Positions 52,243 through 60,159 of a stretch of DNA of 64,000 bases are shown piece by piece. Each line of letters starts with the position of its first letter. Position 1 is the first letter of the stretch. Both the position numbers and the translations under genes were made by a program. Under the pieces are notes generated by a model, which made no database searches, was not told the origin of the DNA, and worked only from the letters and a program-made list of their open reading frames with translations. Source of the DNA: Acetobacter farinalis (GTDB taxonomy: Bacteria > Pseudomonadota > Alphaproteobacteria > Acetobacterales > Acetobacteraceae); assembly GCF_011516935.1 (NCBI RefSeq), contig NZ_WOTF01000001.1, positions 310,001 to 374,000 of the forward strand. Direction: 5' to 3'.

Positions 52243-52889
52243 ACGTTATTTTTCTGGGGCCTCCCGGTGCCGGGAAGGGGACGCAGTCAAAGCGGCTGGA
52301 AGAGCAGTACGGCCTTGTGCAGATTTCCACGGGCGACATGTTGCGTGCGGAAGTGGCGCGGGCTTCTGAGATCGGGAAGCAGGCGAAGTCGCTCATGGAT
52401 GCCGGGAAACTGGTGCCGGATGAGCTGATTATCGCCATGCTGCATTCGCGTATTTCTCAGCCGGATTGTGCGAAGGGGTTCATCCTGGATGGATTCCCCC
52501 GCACGCTGGGGCAGGCGGATGCGCTGGATAAGATGCTTTCCGCCGAAAACAAGAAAATCGATGTGGTTCTTTTTCTGGATGTTGATGAAGACATTCTGGC
52601 AGACAGAATCTCTGGACGCTTTACGTGCAGCAAGTGTGGCGCGACGTACAATGAGGTCTCCAAGCCCCCTCAGAAGGCTGGAGAATGCGATGTGTGCGGT
52701 AGCCATGAGTTCACACGCAGGGCGGATGACAAGCGCGAAACGGTTGTGGAGCGCCTGAAGGAGTATCGGAATCTTACGGCTCCGATTCTTCCTTTTTATG
52801 AAAAAACCGGACGGCTTTATAAAATTAATGGAATGCTACCGACCGCTCAGGTCACGGCAGACATTGAAGCTGTCATGGCAGGGAAGTGA
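52239..52889 (+). CDS. adk: adenylate kinase with zinc-binding LID
   Basis: A 216-residue enzyme converting AMP and ATP to two ADP. GPPGAGKGTQSKRL is the P-loop and GFPRTLGQADAL the AMP-binding part. The LID domain (about residues 125-165) has two cysteine pairs, CSKC and CDVC, that should bind structural zinc, unlike the Cys-free E. coli LID. The 4-base overlap with secY and the position before rpsM are common in alphaproteobacteria. Confidence 0.98.
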   Translation: MNVIFLGPPGAGKGTQSKRLEEQYGLVQISTGDMLRAEVARASEIGKQAKSLMDAGKLVPDELIIAMLHSRISQPDCAKGFILDGFPRTLGQADALDKMLSAENKKIDVVLFLDVDEDILADRISGRFTCSKCGATYNEVSKPPQKAGECDVCGSHEFTRRADDKRETVVERLKEYRNLTAPILPFYEKTGRLYKINGMLPTAQVTADIEAVMAGK

Positions 52890-52917
52890 CAGCTCACGAA
52901 AAAGTGATCTGTTTTCG

Positions 52918-52954
52918 TTGACTTGTGCGGGTGGCCGGTATATTTCGCGGCCAC
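52918..52954 (+). promoter_or_regulatory. probable promoter with dyad, upstream of rpsM-rpsK-rpoA-rplQ
   Basis: TTGACT (52918-52923) and TATATT (52939-52944) are good -35 and -10 boxes, though with a short 15-base spacer. A 7-bp inverted repeat, GTGGCCG (52931-52937) and CGGCCAC (52948-52954), brackets the -10 box exactly. This could be an operator for a dimeric regulator or the 5' stem of the transcript. It starts 74 bases before the GTG of rpsM. Confidence 0.5.
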
Positions 52955-53027
52955 TGATTGAAATCATGCATCCATGAGGATGCCAGTAGTATTTGGCCAG
53001 TGGGCTGAATCGACAGGAGTGTAAGGC

Positions 53028-53405
53028 GTGGCACGTATCGCCGGCGTGAATGTCCCGACAAACAAACGGGTTGTTATCGGGCTTCAGTATATTTACGGAA
53101 TTGGCGCAACCAAAGCGGCTCAGATCTGCGAGAAAGTTGGCATTGCCGACGCAAAGCGGGTTAACGAGCTGAGCGATGACGAAATCACGAAGCTGCGTGA
53201 GCTGATTGATAACGACTATCGCGTTGAAGGTGATCTGCGTCGTGAAGTCGCAATGAACATCAAGCGTCTGATGGATCTGGGGTGCTACCGCGGTCTTCGT
53301 CACCGTCGTGGTCTGCCGGTGCGTGGTCAGAGAACCCATACCAACGCTCGTACCCGCAAGGGGAAAGCTGTTGCGATCGCTGGTAAGAAGAAAGCCACGC
53401 GTTAA
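53028..53405 (+). CDS. rpsM: 30S ribosomal protein S13
   Basis: A 125-residue head protein that forms bridges to the 50S subunit and contacts P-site t[28 protein letters not shown] and [24 protein letters not shown] are diagnostic. The start is a GTG at 53028 with AGGAG upstream; no ATG is available at the expected place. Confidence 0.98.
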   Translation: MARIAGVNVPTNKRVVIGLQYIYGIGATKAAQICEKVGIADAKRVNELSDDEITKLRELIDNDYRVEGDLRREVAMNIKRLMDLGCYRGLRHRRGLPVRGQRTHTNARTRKGKAVAIAGKKKATR

Positions 53406-53472
53406 TCTGATTTGTTGAAGATTGCCGGACGGCTTTTGCGGGCTTCTGGGCAGGGACTGAGGTAGAAAAGAC

Positions 53473-53865
53473 ATGGCGAAAGCCGCTACACCGCGCATTC
53501 GTAAAAAAGAGCGCAAGAACATTATCTCCGGCGTGGCACATGTTCTGTCCACGTTTAACAACACCATGATCACCATCTCTGATGCTCAGGGGAATGCCAT
53601 TTCCTGGTCTTCCGCTGGTGCCCAGGGCTTCAAAGGCTCCCGTAAATCCACGCCGTATGCGGCGCAGGTTGCTGCTGAAGACGCAGGCCGCAAGGCTCGT
53701 GAACATGGTATGGAAACGCTGGAAATCGAAGTTTCCGGTCCTGGGTCAGGGCGTGAAAGCGCTCTGCGTGCTCTGCAGGCCGTCGGTTTTTCCATCACTT
53801 CCATTCGTGACATGACACCGGTGCCGCACAACGGCTGCCGTCCGCGCAAGCGTCGTCGCGTTTAA
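53473..53865 (+). CDS. rpsK: 30S ribosomal protein S11
   Basis: A 130-residue platform protein next to the E site. [26 protein letters not shown] and [16 protein letters not shown] are the usual segments. GAGGTAGAAAAGAC precedes the ATG. Sixty-seven bases separate it from rpsM, and a hairpin lies before rpoA. Confidence 0.99.
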   Translation: MAKAATPRIRKKERKNIISGVAHVLSTFNNTMITISDAQGNAISWSSAGAQGFKGSRKSTPYAAQVAAEDAGRKAREHGMETLEIEVSGPGSGRESALRALQAVGFSITSIRDMTPVPHNGCRPRKRRRV

Positions 53866-53877
53866 GCATTGGAAGTA

Positions 53878-53901
53878 TGCGGCTGCTTCACTGTAGCCGC
53901 A
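53878..53901 (+). promoter_or_regulatory. hairpin between rpsK and rpoA
   Basis: TGCGGCT (53878-53884) and AGCCGCA (53895-53901) form a perfect 7-bp stem with a 10-base loop in the 112-base gap before rpoA. There is no U-tract directly after it. It may act as an attenuator or processing site setting polymerase alpha relative to ribosomal proteins. Confidence 0.4.
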
Positions 53902-53977
53902 GTCGTTCTTCTGTTCTGTTAATTTTCTGAGAAACCGCTGCATCGGCAGTGTTTTTTCATATTGAAAGGCCGGTACC

Positions 53978-54997
53978 TTGGTCCTTCAGAAAAACTGGCA
54001 ATCTCTGATCAAGCCCGAAAAGCTTGAGGTCGAATCCGGTGTGGAACCGACACGTATTGCGACAGTTGTGGCAGAACCGCTGGAACGCGGTTTTGGTATG
54101 ACACTGGGCAACGCCCTGCGTCGCGTGCTGTTGTCTTCCCTGCAGGGGGCTGCCGTTACGGCAGTGCAGATTGACGGCGTCCTGCATGAGTTCTCTTCCG
54201 TTGCCGGCGTGCGTGAAGATGTGACGGACATTGTCCTGAATATCAAACAGCTTGCGCTGCGTATGCATGGCGAAGGGCCGAAGCGTATGGTGCTGACGGC
54301 CACTGGCCCCGGCGAAGTGCGTGCAGGCCAGATCCAGACCGGGCATGATATCGAAATCATGAATCCTGATCTGGTGATCTGCACGCTGGATGACGGCGTG
54401 AAGCTGGGCATGGAATTCGTGGTGAACATGGGCAAGGGCTATGTTCCTGCCGCCGCGAACCGCCCGGAAGATGCTCCGATCGGTCTGATTCCGATTGATG
54501 CCATCTACTCACCGGTCAAGCGCGTGTCTTACAAGGTCGAGCCGACCCGTGTCGGGCAGGTGACCGACTTCGACAAACTGCTGCTCACGGTGGAAACCAA
54601 CGGCGCCATCACGCCGGAAGATGCCGTTGCGCTTGCAGCGCGAATCCTTCAGGATCAGCTTCAGCTGTTCATTAACTTTGATGAGCCTCGCCCGGTTCAG
54701 GCTGAAGAGCCGCAGGATGACCTGCCCTTCAACCGTAACCTGCTCCGCAAGGTTGACGAGCTGGAACTGTCTGTTCGTAGCGCGAACTGCCTGAAGAACG
54801 ACAACATTATCTATATCGGGGACCTGGTCCAGAAGAGCGAGCAGGAAATGCTGCGCACTCCGAACTTTGGCCGGAAGTCTCTGAACGAGATCAAGGAAGT
54901 CCTGACCTCCATGGGGCTTTCTTTGGGTATGAATGTGCCGGCCTGGCCGCCGGAAAATATTGAAGATCTGGCAAAGCGGCTTGATGAGCCGTTCTAA
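53978..54997 (+). CDS. rpoA: RNA polymerase subunit alpha
   Basis: A 339-residue subunit that dimerises to start polymerase assembly and contacts UP elements and activators. The N-domain shows [28 protein letters not shown]; the C-domain shows [23 protein letters not shown] and [17 protein letters not shown]. The start is a TTG at 53978 ([10 protein letters not shown] region) with GAAAGG 8 bases upstream; homologues begin at the same place and no ATG or GTG fits. Confidence 0.97.
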   Translation: MVLQKNWQSLIKPEKLEVESGVEPTRIATVVAEPLERGFGMTLGNALRRVLLSSLQGAAVTAVQIDGVLHEFSSVAGVREDVTDIVLNIKQLALRMHGEGPKRMVLTATGPGEVRAGQIQTGHDIEIMNPDLVICTLDDGVKLGMEFVVNMGKGYVPAAANRPEDAPIGLIPIDAIYSPVKRVSYKVEPTRVGQVTDFDKLLLTVETNGAITPEDAVALAARILQDQLQLFINFDEPRPVQAEEPQDDLPFNRNLLRKVDELELSVRSANCLKNDNIIYIGDLVQKSEQEMLRTPNFGRKSLNEIKEVLTSMGLSLGMNVPAWPPENIEDLAKRLDEPF

Positions 54998-55027
54998 GCC
55001 CACGTCTTACTGACTAGGAACTGAACT

Positions 55028-55453
55028 ATGCGTCACCGGATGGCCGGCAGAAAGCTCGGCGTAACCTCTTCTCACCGCGCGGCAATGTTTCGCAACATGG
55101 CCGTCGCTCTTATCAAACACGAGCAGATCACAACGACTCTGCCCAAGGCGAAGGAACTGCGTCCCGTCGTCGAAAAGCTGATCACGCTGGGCAAACGTGG
55201 TGATCTGCATGCACGTCGTCAGGCTTATGCCATGCTGCGTGACGAAGTGATCGTGAAGAAACTCTTCTCCGCGATTGCTGAGCGTTACAAAGGCCGCACG
55301 GGCGGTTACTCACGTGTCATACGTGCTGGCATGCGCTACGGTGATGCCGCTGATATGGCTGTGATCGAACTGGTTGATCGCGATATCAGCGCGAAGGGCC
55401 AGGATAGCGGCCCGCGTCCGGAAGTGACGGACGCACACGATCTGGCAGCCTGA
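55028..55453 (+). CDS. rplQ: 50S ribosomal protein L17
   Basis: A 141-residue protein near the tunnel exit. [46 protein letters not shown] is the family N-terminus, and [25 protein letters not shown] lies in the C-terminal half. It is the last gene of the supercluster, 21 bases before a terminator. Confidence 0.99.
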   Translation: MRHRMAGRKLGVTSSHRAAMFRNMAVALIKHEQITTTLPKAKELRPVVEKLITLGKRGDLHARRQAYAMLRDEVIVKKLFSAIAERYKGRTGGYSRVIRAGMRYGDAADMAVIELVDRDISAKGQDSGPRPEVTDAHDLAA

Positions 55454-55473
55454 GGCTTTCAGACGCTGACTGG

Positions 55474-55502
55474 GAGACCGGCGTAATAATGCCGGTCTCT
55501 TT
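55474..55502 (+). terminator. Rho-independent terminator after rplQ
   Basis: GAGACCGGC (55474-55482) and GCCGGTCTC (55491-55499) form a perfect 9-bp stem around GTAATAAT, followed by TTT. The U-tract is short, but the position directly after the last ribosomal gene supports the call. Confidence 0.8.
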
Positions 55503-56255
55503 AGCCACCCTGTGGCGCTGCGCCTGCTCCCGGCAGGTATGTTTCAGCCCGGATGTTGAGGTTAACTCCGTCTGACGGCTGATGAGTGGGCTCGAGAAGC
55601 TCTCTCTCTCTCTCTCTCTCTCTCTTTCCGCTTGATATCTGCCAGATGCATTGCACCGGAAAGTCTTTTGGGTGCGTTTGTGCGCGTGTCGGCATACTTT
55701 TCCGCATGCTGAAGATCGGCCTCTTTTGTCGGGTGGCGAGGCGTCTTTTTGCAACTGCCTGCGTATGGTGGCAGGGCAGAGTGAGTCCGATGGCAACTCG
55801 GTTCTCATCCTCGTGCCGGCACAAGATGTTGACGTTTGGCGGGTATGGTTTTCCTCCCGGATGTGCCCAGTGTCAGGCTTCTTCAAGAGGGTTTGGAGCG
55901 CGCTGGGGTAACTCCTCATGGCCTCGGTCTGAAGTCCAGAAATGAGTGTTAACCCGCAAGGAAAGCGTGTGACGGCCGCAACCGAAGGGGTGGGTGTCCG
56001 AGGTGACGGGTGTCAGAGTTAAAGCCCGAGAGTGATGCTCGTGCTCGTGCTCGTGGCCATGCTCATACCCCTACCCATACCCATGCCTGCGTCAGGATGG
56101 GTGAGCTGGTAGCCTGTTGAGTGCGTGTGTTCGTGTCAGATCATGCCCGGTGTGTGGCGGGACGGTTTGGCGGTTGTGAATGCGCTGTGGTGTCACGGTT
56201 GGATTTTCCCGCGGCCTATGACGTGAGCGAATAATCCCCACTTCAATTTGTGATA
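55503..56255. other. gene-poor region with low coding signal
   Basis: About 750 bases without a convincing gene. Open frames on both strands cross a CT microsatellite, lack ribosome-binding sites, are rich in Cys, Arg and Ser, and match nothing I know. Small periodic motifs occur at 56040-56090 (repeated GTGCTC and CCCATAC). The stretch may be decayed coding sequence or a spacer downstream of the ribosomal cluster. Confidence 0.5.
55600..55625. repeat. (CT)13 dinucleotide microsatellite
   Basis: Thirteen uninterrupted CT units, 146 bases after the rplQ stop. Such long dinucleotide tracts are rare in bacterial chromosomes and prone to slippage. No credible gene or promoter is placed so that changes would clearly switch it. 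Confidence 0.95.
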
Positions 56256-56286
56256 TTGACAGAGTTCCGTATTTTCTCACTATGCC
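56256..56286 (+). promoter_or_regulatory. possible promoter of the ABC importer operon
   Basis: A consensus -35 TTGACA (56256-56261) is followed 19 bases later by TATGCC (56281-56286). The spacing is long and the -10 moderate. It lies 40-70 bases upstream of the binding-protein gene, with a CTCTAGAG palindrome just after it (56286-56293). Confidence 0.4.
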
Positions 56287-56325
56287 TCTAGAGTATTAAA
56301 CGCTTTTGCTCAGCGTGGTGATGAA

Positions 56326-57366
56326 ATGAAACGGCTGTTTTCGTTCTTGATGGTTCTGGGGGCTCTGGCGGTGTCCACGGTGGGTGGTGCGGCGCAGGCT
56401 GGCACCCCGGTGCGGATTGGCTACATCCCTGTTCTGGGGTCTTCCGCCTTGTTTGTTCTGGATGGCGAGGGCTGGGCAAAAGAAGCCGGGTTGGACCTGA
56501 ATCTGGTTCGCTTCACCTCCGGCCCTCAGGCGATTCAGGCGCTGGTTTCAGGGCGGATCGATGCCTATGTGGCTGGTGTCCTGCCGCTGCTACAGGCACG
56601 GGCGCATGGTGCGGACGTGAAGGTTGTGACGGCGGCGTCCATCGAGGAACTGGAAGTGGTGGCGCGCGGCCCTCTGGCAGTATTGCTGCCTGCCGGGGCA
56701 AACGGGAACCTTGCTCCAGAGGCTGTGAAAACGGTTCTGGAGAAATTTAAACAGGAACAGTCTCACCTTCCGCGCATTGCCGCGCAGCCTGCGGGTTCGG
56801 TGCCCGATAGCCTGCTGCGCTATTGGCTGCAAAAGCGGGTTGGCGTGAACCCGGTGACGTCCGCTGTGACGATTATCGGTGTGGATATTGATGCCGCGCA
56901 GCAGGCGTTTCTTGCAGGTGCTGTGGATGCGGCTGTGCTGAGAGAACCTGCGCTGACCGTCGTGCGCAGTCGCCTGAAAGACGCCGGCATTCTTGCCAGC
57001 GGGCATGATCTGATGCCCGATCAACCCGGTTCCGTGCTGGCGGTTGTCAAGCCGGATGCACCGGACCGGCAAGTCTGGGCCAAAGTGCTTGGCGGGCTTT
57101 TTGTGCGGGCGACCACGTTGCTGGCAACGCATCCGGATGAGGCCGCACCGTTTGTCACCCGTGCTCTGGGTGGTGGCATTCTGAGTGAGGATGTCATGAA
57201 AAAGGCGCTGGAAGGGTCCGCGTCCCGTTTTGTGAGTGACCCGGCGCGGATTATCGAGGGTGTGCGGCAGTTGCAGGCGTTTGAGGTCGAGCAGGGGCTG
57301 CTGCGGCAGGCTCAGCCGGTTGAAGGGCTTTTTGATCTGGACCTGTGGCGGCAGCTTAAACCGTGA
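56326..57366 (+). CDS. ABC transporter substrate-binding protein (SsuA/TauA/NMT1 type)
   Basis: A 346-residue periplasmic binding protein. A signal peptide (LFSFLMVLGALAVSTVGGAAQA) is followed by the family pattern VRIGYIPVLGSSALFV, then FTSGPQAIQALVSGRIDAYVAGVLPLL and VDAAVLREPALTVV. Members bind sulfonates, taurine, nitrate or pyrimidine precursors; the ligand is not readable here. It overlaps the permease gene by 4 bases. Confidence 0.88.
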   Translation: MKRLFSFLMVLGALAVSTVGGAAQAGTPVRIGYIPVLGSSALFVLDGEGWAKEAGLDLNLVRFTSGPQAIQALVSGRIDAYVAGVLPLLQARAHGADVKVVTAASIEELEVVARGPLAVLLPAGANGNLAPEAVKTVLEKFKQEQSHLPRIAAQPAGSVPDSLLRYWLQKRVGVNPVTSAVTIIGVDIDAAQQAFLAGAVDAAVLREPALTVVRSRLKDAGILASGHDLMPDQPGSVLAVVKPDAPDRQVWAKVLGGLFVRATTLLATHPDEAAPFVTRALGGGILSEDVMKKALEGSASRFVSDPARIIEGVRQLQAFEVEQGLLRQAQPVEGLFDLDLWRQLKP

Positions 57367-58127
57367 TGGCGGCAGTCTCCCGGCGGCAGCGCGTGGTGCT
57401 GTCGTGCCTTGGTCTTGTGGTGTTTTTTGGAGGATGGGAAGCCGCTGTTCGCACCGGCCTGCTGCCATCCGGCATGGTTCCGGCCCCAAGCTCCCTGTGG
57501 CCGGCATGGTTGGATGAAGTGCATGGCGGCTTCTGGCAGCAGGCGATTCTGGACAGCCTGAGCCATTATGCGCTGGGGTTGCTGGCAGGTTCGCTGCTGG
57601 GGGCGGGGATAGGCCTGCTCTGCGGTATGGTGCCTGTGCTGGATGCGTTTTTGTCAGGCATTGTGCATCTGCTGCGGCCTGTTCCGGGGCTGGCATGGGT
57701 GCCTTTTGCCATTTTGTGGTTCGGGCTCAACATGGCGGGCGCGACATTTATCATCGCTATTTCGGTGTTCTGGATCAATTTTTATGCAACCTACGCGGCG
57801 GTGCGCAGTGTGGACCCGGAGCTGTATGAGCTGGCGGCCGCCTTTGGGCATGGCAGCTTTCCGGGGCGTCTCTTCAAGGTTGTGCTGCCGGCCTCGGCTC
57901 CCGGTGTCATGGCCGGGCTCAGAACCGGTCTGGGGCAGGGCTGGATGTCTGTCGTGGCAGCGGAACTGTTTGGTGTGCCGGGTATTGGCGCGCGGATGAT
58001 GCAGGCCTCCAGCCTTCTGGCGACCGATGTGGTCGTGGTTTATATGCTGACCATGGCTCTTCTTTATGCGGTGACGGATTTCCTGTTCGGATTTGTGCGC
58101 ATCCGCGTGTTGCGGTGGCAGGCATGA
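57363..58127 (+). CDS. ABC transporter permease (SsuC/TauC type)
   Basis: A 254-residue inner-membrane protein with about six helices and the BPD-transporter EAA loop (YELAAAFGHGSFPGRLFKVVLPASAPGVMAGLRTGLGQGWM). It supplies the pore for the binding protein encoded upstream. It overlaps that gene by 4 bases and the ATPase gene by 13 bases, so all three are one operon. Confidence 0.93.
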   Translation: MMAAVSRRQRVVLSCLGLVVFFGGWEAAVRTGLLPSGMVPAPSSLWPAWLDEVHGGFWQQAILDSLSHYALGLLAGSLLGAGIGLLCGMVPVLDAFLSGIVHLLRPVPGLAWVPFAILWFGLNMAGATFIIAISVFWINFYATYAAVRSVDPELYELAAAFGHGSFPGRLFKVVLPASAPGVMAGLRTGLGQGWMSVVAAELFGVPGIGARMMQASSLLATDVVVVYMLTMALLYAVTDFLFGFVRIRVLRWQA

Positions 58128-58939
58128 GCGGGGCTGAGGCGCTGGCCCGGCTGGAGGATGTCGGGCTTTCTCATGATGGAGGAAAGAGCTTCGTCTTCCG
58201 CCATGTCAGCCTGACGTTGCAACCGGGCGAATTTGTTGCCCTGCTGGGGCCGTCGGGTGTCGGGAAATCCACGCTCCTGCGTGTGCTGATGGGCCTGAGC
58301 AAGCCATCAGAGGGAGATGTGGCAGGCCCCTCGCAGGAGAGCATGCCGCAGGGTGCAGGGGCTTCAGCACACAGGCGGCGTGCACAGGCGCTGGTTTTTC
58401 AGGATGCCCGGCTGATGCCCTGGCGCTCGGTCCTGCAGAATGTGGCGTTTGGTCTGGAAGGATTGGGCCTGAACCGGCAGGACAGGCGGGAGCGGGCTCT
58501 GGCGGCACTGCGGCTGGTCGGGCTGGAAGAGGCGGCGGACCGCTGGCCCAAGCGTCTGTCTGGTGGCCAGCGGCAGCGCGTGGGTGTTGCACGGGCTCTG
58601 ACGGTGGACCCGGACCTGCTGCTGATGGACGAACCCTTTGGCGCACTGGACCCCATTACGCGGAGCAGCTTGCAGGATGAATTGCTGCGGATCTGGCAGC
58701 AGACCCGGAAAACGGTGCTGTTCGTAACCCATGATATTGATGAGGCGCTGAAGCTGGCGACCCGCATTGTGGTGCTTTCCGGCACTCCGGCTGGTCTTTC
58801 AGGCGAGTTGCGTCTTGAGGCGGAGCAGAAGGAGCCGGATTCGCCAGCGTTCAGGATATATGCCGCCCGCCTGCGCGCGATGATTGCCGGAGAACCGGAC
58901 CCCGGCGGTGCTCCCTACTGGCGCTCGGCCGAGATCTAG
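58115..58939 (+). CDS. ABC transporter ATP-binding protein (SsuB/TauB type)
   Basis: A 274-residue ATPase energising the importer. It has Walker A GPSGVGKST (about 46-54), a Q-loop at VFQDARLMPW, signature LSGGQRQRVGVARAL, Walker B LLLMDEPFGALD and switch His in VTHDIDEAL. The C-terminal tail of about 30 residues is variable. The start inside the permease gene gives MAGMSGAEAL; an ATG at 58124 is an alternative. Confidence 0.95.
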   Translation: MAGMSGAEALARLEDVGLSHDGGKSFVFRHVSLTLQPGEFVALLGPSGVGKSTLLRVLMGLSKPSEGDVAGPSQESMPQGAGASAHRRRAQALVFQDARLMPWRSVLQNVAFGLEGLGLNRQDRRERALAALRLVGLEEAADRWPKRLSGGQRQRVGVARALTVDPDLLLMDEPFGALDPITRSSLQDELLRIWQQTRKTVLFVTHDIDEALKLATRIVVLSGTPAGLSGELRLEAEQKEPDSPAFRIYAARLRAMIAGEPDPGGAPYWRSAEI

Positions 58940-59022
58940 TTTTTTGCAGGGCATACCACTCAGGACGCATCTTCGGGCGCAGATGTGCGTTATCGGGAGA
59001 CATGCCAAGGGGGAGGGTGCCC

Positions 59023-59262
59023 ATGAGTGGGAAAAAGAAGAAAGCTGAGCGCGCTCTGGAAAAAGGCGTGGAGCATGTTCAGGAGAGCGTGGAAAGCGCC
59101 ACCGGCGAAGCTGCGGCTCAGGCTGACGGTGCCTCATGCGGTGGCGGATGCGCGGCGCTGGATGCCGTGCGGGACTGCGTTGCGGACCAGCCGGGTGTGG
59201 CGCTTGCCACGGCGGGGCTGTTCGGTTTTATTTTGGGCGCTATGATTGCCCGGAGACCCTGA
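59023..59262 (+). CDS. small membrane-anchored protein, ElaB/YqjD (DUF883)-like
   Basis: A 79-residue protein. A Lys/Glu/Ala-rich amphipathic helix (MSGKKKKAERALEKGVEHVQ) is followed by a hydrophilic part with two cysteines (SCGGGC), then VADQPGVALATAGLFGFILGAMIARRP, the C-terminal membrane anchor typical of ElaB/YqjD proteins, which tether inactive ribosomes to the membrane in E. coli. GGGGGAGGG precedes the chosen ATG. The function here is by analogy only. Confidence 0.7.
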   Translation: MSGKKKKAERALEKGVEHVQESVESATGEAAAQADGASCGGGCAALDAVRDCVADQPGVALATAGLFGFILGAMIARRP

Positions 59263-59313
59263 TTTAAACAGGCCGATGGCTTTATCGGTTTTCAGTCCGA
59301 AGGACGTACATCA

Positions 59314-59490
59314 ATGCTGAAATTGGCGCTTTTCTTTTTGGTAGTGTCTCTCATTGCGGGTCTGTTCGGCTTTGGGGGGATTTCCGCTGCCGCCGCCGGG
59401 ATTGCGAAAATCCTGTTCTTTATCGCGATTATCCTGTTCGTGGTGTTTATTGTGATCGCCCTGATGGCGGGGCAGGCTCTGACCCGATAG
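59314..59490 (+). CDS. DUF1328 family small membrane protein
   Basis: A 58-residue, two-helix membrane protein of the DUF1328 type: helix 1 (about 4-20), the Gly/Ala turn [16 protein letters not shown], and helix 2 (about 33-50). Members such as YtjA are small and often stress-linked, with no known activity. GAAGGAC precedes the ATG. It lies 51 bases after the DUF883-like gene and ends just before a strong terminator, so the two are likely cotranscribed. Confidence 0.85.
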   Translation: MLKLALFFLVVSLIAGLFGFGGISAAAAGIAKILFFIAIILFVVFIVIALMAGQALTR

Positions 59491-59510
59491 GGTGTTCAGG
59501 CGTTTATGGA

Positions 59511-59544
59511 AAAGCCCCCGTCAGACATGGCGGGGGCTTTTTTT
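59511..59544 (+). terminator. Rho-independent terminator, possibly bidirectional
   Basis: AAAGCCCCCG (59511-59520) and CGGGGGCTTT (59531-59540) form a 10-bp stem around a 10-base loop, continued by Ts to make seven in a row (59538-59544). The A-run on the left gives a short U-tract for the minus-strand gene that ends at 59552, so it can serve both. Confidence 0.92.
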
Positions 59545-59551
59545 ATGCCTG

Positions 59552-60055
59552 TCAGCGCTGCTTGAGAGGGTTGCTGAGGCGATAGGCTTCTCCAAACGGT
59601 GCGATATATGATCCCGTAACCGGGTCATGCTTTGTGTCTTCACCAAACTGCATATGGATCGTCATGTCTTTCCAGAGAGGGACGCGGCCTTCGGCGTGGC
59701 CGTCGTCATACTGGCGCAGGAAAGGGTGGTCAGGCGGAGGAAGAAGCCGGCGGCGTGTGCCGTGGACGGTCAGATCCTCTGAGAACCAGGACGGAAGCCC
59801 TGAGGACGCCGGGGCCTGCTGCGCCCGAAAAGAGAGGGCCTCTGGTGGCAGAATGCTCTGCGTTCTGATGTCTGCCGCCGGGAGCAAATGCGGTTTTTCT
59901 ATCAGCCTGGACGTGGGACTGGCAGCCGAACTGATAAGCGGGCGGGTGGGCAGACTGGTAGGCAGACTGGCGGACAGGCAGGGAGCAGGCATGCCAAGCA
60001 CGGCGGCCTGAAACAGGCAGAGCAGAGCGGGCAGTGTTGGCAGGCGTTTCAGCAT
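59552..60055 (-). CDS. exported protein of unknown function
   Basis: A 167-residue protein. The start at MLKRLPTL gives a signal peptide (LPALLCLFQAAVLGMPAPCLSA) and is preferred over a GTG 33 bases upstream. A Ser/Thr/Pro-rich segment follows (with the short repeat LPTSLPTRP), then a C-terminal part with LTVHGTRRRLLPPPDHPFLRQYDDGHAEGRVP and DPVTGSYIAPFGEAYRLSNP that looks conserved. No domain is recognised. It is downstream of an RND operon but separated by a terminator. Confidence 0.6.
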   Translation of the reverse strand: MLKRLPTLPALLCLFQAAVLGMPAPCLSASLPTSLPTRPLISSAASPTSRLIEKPHLLPAADIRTQSILPPEALSFRAQQAPASSGLPSWFSEDLTVHGTRRRLLPPPDHPFLRQYDDGHAEGRVPLWKDMTIHMQFGEDTKHDPVTGSYIAPFGEAYRLSNPLKQR

Positions 60056-60095
60056 GTGAGTGGTGCCCGACGCGTGATGGAGAAACACACCCCAT

Positions 60096-60130
60096 AAAAA
60101 AAAGTCCCTGCTGAAAACAGCAAGGACTTT
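60096..60130 (-). terminator. Rho-independent terminator of the minus-strand RND operon
   Basis: Read on the minus strand, AAAGTCCTTGCTG and CAGCAGGGACTTT form a 13-bp stem with one mismatch around TTTT, followed by a run of eight Ts (60096-60103). It lies 30 bases after the outer-membrane factor stop. Confidence 0.9.
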
Positions 60131-60159
60131 GTTACGAAACCCGGATTATTCCAGATTGG

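Noticed and set aside
55386-55919. 177-residue minus-strand frame with Arg-Glu repeats across the CT tract
   Set aside because: The repeat simply reads as RERERE; the rest has no motif or ribosome-binding site and overlaps the rplQ end.
55586-55945. 119-residue plus-strand frame with Ser-Leu repeats across the CT tract
   Set aside because: Cys/Arg/Ser-rich composition, GTG start without a ribosome-binding site, no family.
55870-56075. Minus-strand His/Glu-rich frame (HEHGHEHEHEHH) that looked like a metal-binding protein
   Set aside because: A stop codon lies directly upstream of the His-rich part and no start or conserved domain follows. It is likely a simple repeat or a remnant.
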